In this document: in pieces, positions 55,219-64,000 of the stretch
Layout of the letters: each line of letters starts with the position of its first letter
How positions within the stretch are numbered: the stretch's first letter is position 1
Assembly: GCA_021030915.1 (NCBI GenBank)
Contig: JAGEMR010000005.1
Span: forward strand, 310,001-374,000
Origin: Astrothelium macrocarpum
Taxonomy: Eukaryota; Ascomycota; Dothideomycetes; Trypetheliales; Trypetheliaceae
DNA length: 64,000 nucleotides
Direction: 5' to 3'
Program-made: the position numbers and the translations under genes
The notes under the pieces: model-generated
The model's database searches: none
Seen by the model: the letters and a program-made list of their open reading frames with translations, nothing else
Told to the model about the DNA's origin: nothing

Positions 55219-56977
55219 ATGGCCTCGTCCTCCTCCTCCAACGTCGTCGGCGTGCATTACCGCGTCGGCAAGAAGATTGGCGAGGGCTCGTTTGGTGTCA
55301 TCTTCGAAGGGACAAATCTATTAAACAATCAGCAAGTCGCCATCAAATTTGTACATGAGCTTTGCCTTGCCGCCCAATCAGCTTTGTGCATGCCTGACGG
55401 AAAATCTTAGGAACCCCGAAAGAGCGACGCCCCACAGCTCCGAGATGAATATCGAACATACAAGATACTTGTTGGATGTCGTAAGTCATCTACTCCCCCA
55501 TCTTCGACGCGTCTGCTGCGAAACCCCAAGCTCAATGTCTGCCTACCATGCCCATATCAAACACCAGATCAGTCACTGAAGCTATTCTATGACTGATCTG
55601 AGAGGCGTATAGAGCCTTCAACTGATACTCGATGGCGTCCATTCAGCTTCGATCCTGCTCTGGACAATAGAGATGCTAATCCAAACTTTACACCAGCCGG
55701 CATCCCAAATGTCTACTATTTCGGCCAAGAAGGCCTCCACAACATCCTTGTCATCGATCTCCTCGGACCCAGCTTAGAAGACCTATTCGATCACTGCAAT
55801 CGAAGATTCTCCATCAAGACTGTCGTCATGGTGGCAAAACAAATGGTTCGTCATTAAAATTCAGCTGGCAGTATCTAATCTACTCACCACTATCCTAGCT
55901 ATCACGAGTCCAAACCATTCACGAGAAAAATCTCATCTACCGAGACATCAAACCTGACAACTTCCTCATCGGTCGACCAAATTCAAAGGCGGCCAACGTA
56001 ATTCACGTCGTCGACTTTGGCATGGCAAAACAATACCGTGACCCCAAAACCAAACAACACATTCCTTATCGAGAGCGAAAGTCACTCTCTGGAACCGCTC
56101 GATACATGTCTATCAATACTCATCTCGGACGGGAACAGTCACGGCGAGATGACTTGGAAGCACTGGGACATGTATTCATGTACTTTTTGCGAGGTGGTTT
56201 GCCTTGGCAAGGGCTAAAGGCTGCCACCAACAAACAAAAATACGAGAAGATTGGGGAAAAGAAACAGACCACTGCCATCAAAGACCTGTGCGATGGGTTC
56301 CCAGGTAGTAGCTCTATAGCCCGAACGGCTCCCCCAGAGACGTTCAACCGTGTACCCTACTAACACGTGATACAGAGGAATTCAACAAGTATCTGAGCTA
56401 TGTCCGTAATCTCGGATTCGAGGACACTCCTGATTATGATTATCTCCGCGACCTCTTCACACAAGCACTCAAGAACACGGGTGAAGTCGAAGATGGTGAA
56501 TACGATTGGATGAAGCTCAATGGTGGTAAAGGTTGGGAGGCCCAACGCAGCTCCCAACGCAATGACCTCCATCATCCCATTGCTAACCCGCCCAACTCCT
56601 CAGCCCGCGAACTTGTCAATGCCCCAAACCGGGCTTCCAAAGTTCCCCAAGACCGTCTGAATCAGGAACTGCCTAAGCCAGGTGCCACTAGGCCTCCTGG
56701 CCAGTCACGCCATCAAACTCCGCAAGGTGGGACACCTAGAAATCCGCCATCCGGATTTGTTGGAGCCGATTTGGCTAAGAGAAAGAGCGGCGCTGACATG
56801 GCAGCGCATGAAGGGAGCACAACTGCACAGTTCCAAAACAGCACACAAAATCTACCAACTCGTGTAACCCAGCAGAGTCAGCAGGGACAAGCAACACCAT
56901 CCGGTCCCAACGACAGACCACAGGAACCCCAAAAGAGTGGATTTCAAAAGTTTTTGAGCGCCATTTGTTGCGGGTAA
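55219..56977 (+). CDS. ckiA: Casein kinase 1, plasma-membrane type (Yck/CkiA)
   Basis: Five exons: 55219-55350, 55411-55480, 55697-55845, 55899-56304 and 56376-56977 (452 aa). All introns are GT-AG in frame; the second is 216 bp. The start has an ideal context (GCCGCCACCATGG). Landmarks: KKIGEGSFGVIFEG; AIKFEPRKSDAPQLRDEYR; NLIYRDIKPDNFLIG; VVDFGMAKQYRDP; and the CK1 signature SLSGTARYMSINTH-LGREQSRRDDLE, with ALGHVFMYFLRGGLPWQGLK. The C-terminus is Gln/Pro-rich and ends in ICCG: the Cys pair fits palmitoylation, as in yeast Yck1/2. These kinases act on membrane transporters, glucose sensing, endocytosis and polarity. Exon 2 holds the whole segment between the ATP lysine and helix C. Confidence 0.95.
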
Positions 56978-58370
56978 AGTTCCCTGCATTTCCTTGATGC
57001 CGGATTCGTTCGATGGATGTCCAAAGTACTGACCCACTATCAGTGGTGGAGATTGAACTCAAGTCGGCGAATTACTTATTGCCTGTCATCCCTATCCTGA
57101 TCCGATATCCGACTGGACTTGTATATTGAAATTCTCATTCAATTCCCTCACCATTGAACCCGACATTGAATATCCTCTCTCCTGTCCCAAAAGATCTTGA
57201 TGAGTTACGATTCCCATTACCGTTTCTCATTACCTGTCGCTACTTTGCACGGTTTCCACATTACGACTGCATCTTTCGAAAACCCCGCTACCACTACTGG
57301 GTGCGAGGGATTAATTATTTACCTTACGTTCGCTATCTGAACCAGAAAACTTGGTTCTTATTTTGTCGAGCAGTCATATGTGATGTCGGTGAATCGTGCA
57401 TGACTTTCGTGTTGATCTCAATCAAGGCATGGAAAGCGGCTCTCGTGATTGCGACACTCGCCACGTTACCAGAGCTCGAGCTTCGGCGTTCATTGGAAGA
57501 CCTCGCTTTCCAACGTGGGATACATACAACTTCCTCAAAACCAGAATCAAAATAATCGCAAAAACGACAAAAAACTCAGTGGAGCAAAGGAATTGACGGG
57601 TTATGGAAAAGGCGAAAAAAAGAAATGCGAGTCAGCTTTTCTTTTCATTGCGTTTGTGAGGTCTTTTGCAGGCGTCTTTTGCCTGTGTGTGGGAAGCTAC
57701 CAGCGATGGTGTTCTTCTCTTCTTTCTCTGTTTACAGTCAAGCAAGCGTGCGTGCGTTGTGGAAACAAGCGACTCTCGAGTAGCCCAGGCGCGGGGGGTT
57801 TCATTTGTAATTACATTGGGCTTTGTGGATGAAGCATTCGGGACGGAGCGTGTAGCGTAGCGTCAGTACTAACTAATACATGGACTCGAAATTCAACGCC
57901 AATTCTCCCAAAGTCTTGGCGTGATTTAGGACTTGCAAAGCCAGCTGAAGCGGAGCTAGTGAAGGTCATGCTGGAGCAGCAGGTGTTAGATGCTAAAGGT
58001 GGAAGAGCAGGCATCAGCTTCCTAGAGATTATAAGTACTGGATAGGCCCTGGCGATCTGACAACCTCGGATGTTTCCGGTCATGCAAGATCCTCCCGCGA
58101 TCATAAGACGATATCCGAGAAAATAACTATGGGTCCCTGAACATGTGAAAGAGGGCCTATCAAGTCGTTGACGTAGTTCATCCAAATTAAGACTATCCCG
58201 AGGTTTACAGTCAGAATTCGGCAACATACGGTGCGCCAAAGTGAAGTAAAAATTCCTACACAGCTTGCTCTGTCTTCTTTGCAATTAACTTTTTTATTGA
58301 ACTGATACAAAATTAATCCCTCGCAAACCCGTCAAATCATACTAATCGTAACGCTCCATCCTTCCCAACA
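56978..58370. other. Intergenic, 1.4 kb, no gene supported
   Basis: Frames at 57154-57555 (plus) and 57811-58284 (minus) lack any conserved feature and overlap others of similar quality. Probably the CK1 3' UTR and the next promoter. Confidence 0.5.
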
Positions 58371-58795
58371 ATGAGTAGCAAAACAAAAGCCGTAAGCTGT
58401 CATCTCTTTCCATAATCTTCACATGTCCTCTCATCCTCCTGTCCCTCTCGTTCATCCATCCTTAACCCTTCTACCTGTAGCCCAACAAAAATCCCACCCA
58501 ACTCGGCGACCCTGTCTCCCTCAAGCCCGAGACATCACCCAACTCCCACGACAACCGTGACAAAGCCCCCCTCTCCTCATCGGTGCCGAACAGAGAACAG
58601 AGTCTGAAGGAGCTGGCGGAGAAGAAGTTGGAAAGAAATCCGACGCAGCTGGGAGACCCCGTGAGTCTAAAGGCAGAGACGAGCACACGGGAGCCGACGG
58701 AGGAGGACCGGGGAGCGAGAAGTGATGAGGACGCCGTGGCGTATGATCGGGAGAGCGATCGAAGGGTACAAGAGGGGAGGAAGTCGAAGCTGTGA
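58371..58795 (+). CDS. Small hydrophilic protein with duplicated NPTQLGDPVSLK motif
   Basis: Exons 58371-58391 and 58481-58795 (111 aa); the 89-bp GT-AG intron lies after the seventh codon (MSSKTKA) in phase 0, which recovers an ATG and the first motif copy. The motif appears as NPTQLGDPVSLKPETSPNS near residue 11 and NPTQLGDPVSLKAETSTRE near residue 55. Between them is a charged helix (REQSLKELAEKKLER). The end is Glu/Asp/Arg-rich (TEEDRGARSDED ... GRKSKL). No signal peptide or membrane helix. I do not recognise a named family. The exact repeat of twelve residues, at an otherwise unconstrained composition, suggests a functional, perhaps binding, motif. Short intron and start support a real gene. 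Confidence 0.75.
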
Positions 58796-59005
58796 GGGAG
58801 ACGGAAGGATGGTTATGATGCTTCTGGATGGTCGGAAGTAGGGCAAGAGGATATGGAACGAGAGAATAGTAGATGGAATGCGGAACTGTACCGGCAATTG
58901 AATGTTCATAACTGTTGGGTATTTGAAAATAAACATGTACAAAGAAGCGAAATAATAATTACGCCTTCCACCTACTTCCCCACTCGCTATTTCGTGGTCT
59001 CGTTT

Positions 59006-59701
59006 TTATGCATTTTGCTGCTCAGCCTCAGCAGGGATGATGACGCCTTTCTCCTCCAGCATCTTGGCCAATGAGCCATTTTGATGCATGTCCATCAGGA
59101 TGTCGCAGCCGCCCACAAATTCATTATCGACATAGAGTTGGGGTATCGTAGGCCACTCGGAGTATTCTTTGATCCCTATGAGCCCCCCGTCAGCAATGGT
59201 CCTTTCCTTTTTCCAAACTACTACCATCCTCCTCTGACATATCACGCTGAAATTTGGCCCCAGTTGCGACGCGTGCCAATTTTGAAGAAATTTAGACTGA
59301 AAGCTACACACCTTGCCTCAACTCCTCATCCTCCAATACATTGAATGCGGTGAACTTCCCCGGATCCACGCCTTGCAGCCCCAGAATCTGGATGCTCGCT
59401 CGCGAAAAGCCGCATTGCGGTGTCTCGGGCGTGCCCTTCATGAACAGTACGACGGGCGACGTCGCGACAGCCTTGTCAATCGCGGCACGAGTCTCGCTCG
59501 ATAGCAGCCGTACTTGGATCGGCGTCAGGCGGCCATGGTTTTTCGGTGACAGGATGCGTGTCGAAATAGGGGTGTGGAAGGCAGGAGTGGAGTTTGCTTG
59601 CCGGATGGCCTGGAGGTCATATTAGATAAGGCGGATTGAGATGGAAAGGTTGGTAGGTGTGGGGTAAAACGTACAGGAGCAATAGCAGTGCGTCGCAGCA
59701 T
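59006..59701 (-). CDS. GRX5: Mitochondrial monothiol glutaredoxin Grx5
   Basis: Three exons on the minus strand: 59675-59701 (27 nt), 59312-59609 and 59006-59175 (164 aa). Introns are 65 and 136 bp, GT-AG. The N-terminus (MLRRTAIAPAIRQANSTPAF) is a mitochondrial targeting peptide. The monothiol site CGFS is at residues 75-78 within VLFMKGTPETPQCGFSRAS. Then FTAFNVLEDEELRQG and, after the last splice, IKEYSEWPTIPQLYVDNEFVGGCDIL, with the glutathione-binding Thr-Ile-Pro and Gly-Gly-Cys-Asp. Grx5 passes a [2Fe-2S] cluster from Isu1 to later Fe-S carriers. An in-frame ATG five codons upstream (59716) would add MRDTT and is possible. Confidence 0.95.
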
Positions 59702-59972
59702 AGTGGTGTCTCGCATGCGGGGTGGTGTTTAGAAGGAAGGATCTGCTGAAGGAAGAAGCAACTTAGAGGTACTTATGCAGCACAGCGTAAGCGGGTTGGA
59801 AAGGGAGGGAGGGAAGCTGGTGGAAGCTGAGCGCGGATGACATCAGCTTAGCCGGGTTCAGGTAGCAGATTACGCATTCGGCCCTGCATTTCATCCCGTC
59901 TCCCCCCAGACCAGATACCGCACCTTATTCCTGACAAATTAACCTCTATTTCATGTACAATTAATTCAATTC

Positions 59973-60058
59973 ATGGACCATCCTCATCCCCCCTCCGCCT
60001 CCCTCAACGGCACCACCATTCCCTCCCCCTCCGCCCCACGCGGCATAAAACGATCTCG

Positions 60059-60091
<33 letters not shown>

Positions 60092-61028
60092 TCCTCCCAC
60101 ACCCAACCCCTCCACTCCAAGCACCCCATTCCGAGCTTCCGACCATACCCACGACGCCAAATCGCACCTCCTCCTCGCCTGCACCGGCTCCGTCGCCACC
60201 ATCAAGCTCCCCCCCATCCTACACGCCCTCTCCACCCACCCAGCCCTGTCCATCCGCATCCTGCTCACCAGCGCCGCGACGCGCTTCCTCGGCGGCCAGT
60301 CCTCCGAACAACCGCTGTGGACGTCGCTCTCCGCGATCCGCAACGTCGACGCGGTCCACACCGACGCGGACGAGTGGACGCCGCAGCAGCCGTGGACGCG
60401 CGGCGCGCCCATCCTGCACATCGAGCTGCGCCGCTGGGCGGACGTGCTGCTGGTCGCGCCGCTGTCGGCGGACGCGCTCGCGAAGATGGTCGGCGGCCTG
60501 TGTGGCGACTTGCTGGGCGAGGTGGTGCGGGCGTGGGATGTGGATGGGGGGATCGATGGCGCGCCGCGGTGGGGGAGGACAGGGGAAGATGGGGAGGAAG
60601 TTAAGGTGGAGGATGGGGTGGGAGTGGTGGCCGCGAAGAAGAGCGCGGTGGGGGGGGATCTGATGAGTAGTAAGTATGCGTCGCCGAGTTCTGCGGCGCC
60701 GGCGGTGCAGCGGGGGAGGCCGGCGGAGCCGGTGCATAGGAGGAGGAAGGTGATATTGGTGGCGCCCGCGATGAATACGGCTATGTGGAAACATCCGGTG
60801 ACGAGGTCGCATATGCGGGTGCTGGAGGGGGAGTGGAATATATATCGGGGTGGGTGGGTGGAGGTGCTGAGGCCGCAAGAGAAGGCGTTGGCGTGTGGAG
60901 ATACGGGCGATGGGGCAATGATGGAGTGGACGAAGATTGTGGATATTATTGAAGATAGAATTGCTACAGGGAGTGGGAAGGGCAGAACGAAGGGGGAAGA
61001 GAGGGAAGCAAAAAGAGTAAAGACTTGA
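59973..61028 (+). CDS. CAB3: Phosphopantothenoylcysteine decarboxylase (Cab3/Hal3 family)
   Basis: Single exon, 351 aa. Residues 1-60 are a low-complexity Ser/Pro lead from TCC and C runs. The flavoprotein fold starts at SHLLLACTGSVATIKLP. The catalytic His is in AVHTDADEW (about residue 129); the PxMNxxMW motif is APAMNTAMWKHP (about 263-274); and the substrate-clamp Cys is in ALACGDTGDGAM (about 306-316). All sites for the FMN-dependent decarboxylation that forms 4'-phosphopantetheine in coenzyme A synthesis are present. Between about residues 191 and 257 a Gly/Asp/Ser-rich insert with no counterpart in compact PPCDCs interrupts the fold. In yeast, family members also act as Ppz1 phosphatase inhibitors (Hal3, Vhs3). 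Confidence 0.92.
60059..60091 (+). repeat. TCC microsatellite and 10-base C run inside the CAB3 coding region
   Basis: A TCC repeat encoding Ser runs into a C homopolymer at 60082-60091 encoding Pro. Both are prone to slippage; a one-base change would shift the frame before the catalytic domain. Confidence 0.85.
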
Positions 61029-61266
61029 TGGTCTGTTCGGCTTCTGCGCTCTTACGTCCTGGATAAGTATGTCGAATTGCCTGTGTTGCTATTCTTTGCT
61101 TCGAAAAGCGTTCTATGAAGAATACCCCGAGCTGAGGTTTAGATATCTGTACATGGCAACAATATGTATTAAAAGGACCTACCGACGCCACGCTTGATGC
61201 ATCCAGTCCCATTTGATCGCACGAGCAGAGATTGGATGTCTGAGGATTAGTAGTAGTATGTCTCTT

Positions 61267-62345
61267 TCAAACAGTTGCCTTCAAAGGCTCTGCTGCCAGC
61301 TCTGGCGAAGGAGGCCCAAGTGGGATCTCAGGCCATGGTTTCTTTATTGCATCTTGAATCTTCACCAAGCAACCCTTTGGTCCGCTCACACATCCTGCGT
61401 TCGTCGTTAGCGTCATCTGCTTGGCATTCGATGACTTGACCTACCATTCACAACCACAAGTCCATTCTCTGGATCAACCTTGAGCACCTTCAAGTTCTGT
61501 ACCGTAACCCGCTCTCCTCCCATTCTCCCCGGCATGCGTTTCCCAGGATGCACACGCGATCCACTTCCCTGCCCACCACCCGCTGAACCCATCGATCGAT
61601 GCGTCAAAGAAACACCATGCGAAGCCGGTTGGCCACCAAAACCGTGTCTTTTCATACCCTATATCCAATTCACCCATTAGCCAAATCCTACCACCAACAC
61701 ATCATTCCATGTCAACAAAAACACAATTCTACTCACTCCAGCAAACCCCATCCCCCTACTCTTACTCCTCGTATCCACAAACTGGCCCTCAACAAACCAC
61801 CCCGCCCCAATCTCCCTCCCCACCTCAGCCCCAACCAACCCCTTCTCATCCCGCACCCGAAACTCGGCCACATCGCGCTTCGCGCTCGTCCCCGCGGCCT
61901 CAAAAACCCCCATCATCGGCCGGCCCACACGCGTGCTCTTCCGCCACCCACACCCGACCTGCACGGCGAAATACCCATGCCCGCGCCGCGTCTTGTGCCC
62001 GATCACCTGGTTGCGGTCGAGCTGGAGCACCGTCGCCGGCTGCCGCGCGCCCGTCGCCGCGTCGTACAGCGCCGTCATGCCCGCTTTCGTGGCGAGCGCG
62101 CCCGAGCGCAGCGGCAGCGTGTTGGAGGCCAGCTTGCGCGCGTACGCTGCTGCGGGCGTGCTGTCGAGGGGCGCGAGGCGCGGGTTGTGGTTGAAGCGGC
62201 TGGTGCGGACCGGGGAGATGGATTTGATGCTGCGGGTTTGGTGACGGTGTGGGGGGGTTGGGATGGTGTGGTGGTGGAGAGGTGAGGATTTGGGAAGAAT
62301 GGGGCGGGAAGATGGGAGGAGAGGGATTTGGGGTTTGGGCGGCAT
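61267..62345 (-). CDS. MRPL9: Mitochondrial ribosomal protein uL3m
   Basis: Three exons on the minus strand: 61737-62345, 61445-61658 and 61267-61394 (316 aa). Introns are 78 and 50 bp, GT-AG. The N-terminal 60 residues are Pro/Arg/His-rich, as in a mitochondrial presequence. Then LRSGALATKAGMTALYD, the barrel start of uL3; HKTRRGHGYFAVQVG; and SRGMGFAGGMKRHGFGGQPASHG, created by the first splice and containing the basic loop that reaches the peptidyl-transferase region. SAGGGQGSGSRVHPGKRMPGRMGGERV is family-typical. The end, CVSGPKGCLVKIQDAIKKPWPEIP, is restored by the last splice. Fits the large-subunit uL3m family in length and order. Confidence 0.94.
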
Positions 62346-62974
62346 TGTAGAACTGGATGGGCGGTTTGGAGAGAATGATGGGGGTGGTGAAAGTTTGGGT
62401 TGACTTTTCTGAGGTAGGAGATTTGGGGATTGGTGCAGGGGTCTGGCGAGAGCTCTACTCTAAATACTCAAAGCACTCTCGAAGATTATTACACCGACGC
62501 CAGTTCAACCGAAAAGTCTTGCTGAATCATTCAATTGGCGAACTAGATCTGGGTATAAGGAGTGTGTTTCAATATTTTGTATCTTTCGACGAATTCTAAT
62601 CAACGTTAAATCTTATTACTGCGTAGGTAATCACAGCACCGCGAACCTCTATTTTCCAGAGCAGAATAACAGAGATTTCCGACCTCAACGAGGCCTGAGC
62701 CGTTGGGTGCATCATCAGAGTACCTCTATTAGTTTTTGGTCTCTTCAAATGAATTAATTTGTTTTCTTGATGTATTGAATCTGGTCTACAAAGCACGTTT
62801 AAACTCAATCTAACACCATATTCCTCCATGGCAACGACGCGGTTGTGAAGTGCTATAGTTGAAGAGCATGGCAAATGGGATGGATAGAATATTTAAGTGG
62901 AAGATATTCATTTCTCACAAGCATAAGGAGTGCCGTTGGTAGCATCATATAAACATTTTTCTACTTGAATTTGT
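62346..62974. other. Intergenic spacer
   Basis: 629 AT-rich bases between the start of uL3m and the 3' end of the DUF3984 gene. A short frame at 62357-62599 has no conserved features. Confidence 0.55.
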
Positions 62975-64000
62975 CTAAATTAGTACCTTTGAAGCCACGC
63001 TCAATAACCACGCAGCATCTTGCCATCCACCTTGCTCCTCTTTTGCTTTCTCGACCTCCACAATATTCTCTTTCTCATCAGTTTGCTGCTTCTTCAAAAG
63101 CCTCTCCTTTTCCTCCTTCCTTCTCTTCAACTCAGCTTCCCTCCTCCTCTTCACCTCCTCTCTCCCATTTTCCCCCTCAAGCCCCTCATCAGCACTCTCC
63201 TCACGATCCTCATCCACATTAAACAAACTAAACCCAATCATCCTATCCACCCACTTACCCAGCCCCGACTTCCGCTCCTTCGCCAATCTTGCCACCTCAT
63301 CCTCTTCCTGCCTCACCTCCTCCTGTTCCTCCTCCCGCAAATCCACAAAATCCGCCTCCTCCTCTCCTCCCACCCCCATCTCCACGTCCCCAAAGTACCC
63401 CCCCGCACTCACCACCCCCTTCACCGGCGTCCTCGCCCCACCAATCGGCGTCCGCAGCTCCGCCCGGCTCCCCCGCCGACTCTGCCGTCGACTCTGCGCA
63501 CGACTCGGATTCCCGCTCGTCCACGCAGCCAGTCTCGGCGTCTGCGCCCCTCCCTCTTCATCTTGTGCCCGACTCGCCCGCGACCGCCGTTCGTGCCCGA
63601 AATCCGCGCCGTCAGACGCGTTGTGGGCGTGGGGAGATGCCAGCGACGTCGACGACTGCCGCGATACCAGCCACGACTGGCCCTTGGCGTCGCGCGTCGA
63701 CGTCGCGATCACCGTGCCGACGCGCTGCAGCCAGCCGTCATCGTCGTCGTTGTCGGCGTGGCGGGCGGAGCCGCCGGTGCGGCTGCGTTGGTGGTTTCGA
63801 CGACGGTGGGGATGGCTGTCCGGGCAGGGGTTGAGTGCTGTGGACGACTTGGCTTTGGGGAGGTGCTCACGACCCGGCAGGGTTGTTGGTGGGCCGAGGA
63901 CGGGAGGAGCGCCGGCATAGGCGTAGCTGCTGTCGCTGTTGTCGGAGCCGGTGAAATTGCTGTCGCCGTAGCCGCCGTGCCCGAGGCTCTTCAGGTTTCT
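62975..64000 (-). CDS. DUF3984 protein, 5' end beyond the window
   Basis: Open on the minus strand from the right edge to a stop at 62975, 341 residues visible; the start lies outside. Recognised by the order of conserved segments: GHGGYGDSNFTGSD, then SSYAYAGAPPVLGPP; DDDDGWLQRVGTVIATSTRDAKGQSWLVSRQSSTSL; the GGYFG site; ADFVDLREEEQ; and EEDEVARLAKERKSGLGKWVDRMIGFSLFNVDEDREES. These match a fungal family (DUF3984) of unknown function. The middle is Ser/Arg-rich, and a Lys/Glu helix (EVKRRREAELKRRKEEKERLLKKQQ in part) sits near the C-terminus. No signal peptide or membrane helix in the visible part. Family name is from memory of these motifs. Confidence 0.78.
   Translation of the reverse strand, partial: RNLKSLGHGGYGDSNFTGSDNSDSSYAYAGAPPVLGPPTTLPGREHLPKAKSSTALNPCPDSHPHRRRNHQRSRTGGSARHADNDDDDGWLQRVGTVIATSTRDAKGQSWLVSRQSSTSLASPHAHNASDGADFGHERRSRASRAQDEEGGAQTPRLAAWTSGNPSRAQSRRQSRRGSRAELRTPIGGARTPVKGVVSAGGYFGDVEMGVGGEEEADFVDLREEEQEEVRQEEDEVARLAKERKSGLGKWVDRMIGFSLFNVDEDREESADEGLEGENGREEVKRRREAELKRRKEEKERLLKKQQTDEKENIVEVEKAKEEQGGWQDAAWLLSVASKVLI

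Noticed and set aside
57811..58284. 157-codon minus frame downstream of the CK1 gene
   Set aside because: No domain, no good start context and no family resemblance; composition matches non-coding flanks.
60219..60878. 219-codon minus frame opposite the PPCDC gene
   Set aside because: Arg/His/Pro-rich shadow of the GC-rich gene; catalytic motifs are on the plus strand.
61709..62285. Plus-strand frames opposite uL3m
   Set aside because: Low-complexity Pro/Arg translations; the minus strand gives uL3m.
63289..63834. Pro/Ser-rich plus frame opposite the DUF3984 gene
   Set aside because: Shadow of the Glu/Arg-rich minus-strand sequence.
1..64000. tRNA genes, rRNA, CRISPR arrays, transposons
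   Set aside because: I looked for B-box GTTCGANTC in tRNA context, long terminal or inverted repeats and transposase motifs by eye and saw none. A tRNAscan-SE and RepeatMasker run would settle it.

Overview
This is a gene-dense stretch of nuclear chromosome from a filamentous ascomycete (Pezizomycotina; a Dothideomycete is plausible, but I cannot fix the class). The basis is: about 26 genes in 64 kb; short spliceosomal introns, mostly 46-67 bp, with GT-AG (occasionally GC-AG) ends; and a gene set that includes filamentous-fungal families (UstYa/DUF3328, DUF3405, DUF1857, DUF3984, a FlbA-type RGS protein, PalA). Gene models below were built by joining reading frames at splice sites; every multi-exon model keeps frame across its junctions.

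Layout. The left edge holds the 3' end of a UstYa-like gene, then an F-box gene. palA/RIM20 (minus) and ATX1 (plus) share a 585-bp divergent promoter. HEM2 (plus), SEC23 (minus), a PHD-finger gene overlapping an NCBP3-like gene (both plus) and a small DUF1857 gene (minus) follow. From 16570 to about 22140 there is a 5.5-kb gene-poor stretch leading into flbA (plus), whose 5' end is unresolved. Next come CHK1 (plus), a DUF3405 membrane protein (minus), a histidine acid phosphatase (plus), an unrecognised Ser-rich protein (minus), a diverged tandem duplication of about 0.44 kb, EFM6 (minus), AXL2 (plus), an unrecognised 146-aa protein, a p24 cargo receptor (minus), a flavin amine oxidase (plus), SWC4 (plus), an STF2-like hydrophilin (minus), DRE2 (plus), NUP133 (plus), a membrane-anchored casein kinase 1 (plus), a 111-aa protein with an internal repeat, GRX5 (minus), a phosphopantothenoylcysteine decarboxylase (plus), mitochondrial uL3m (minus), and a DUF3984 gene running off the right edge (minus).

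The content is mostly housekeeping: ER-Golgi traffic (SEC23, p24), iron-sulphur and haem metabolism (DRE2, GRX5, HEM2), chromatin and RNA (SWC4, PHD, NCBP3-like, NUP133), signalling and development (palA, flbA, CHK1, CK1, AXL2). The genes do not form one pathway. I found no tRNA, rRNA, CRISPR array or intact transposon. The most notable points are structural: a start codon apparently split by an intron, two GC-AG introns, very small exons, short repeated peptide motifs in otherwise unknown proteins, and a transition-rich tandem duplication.
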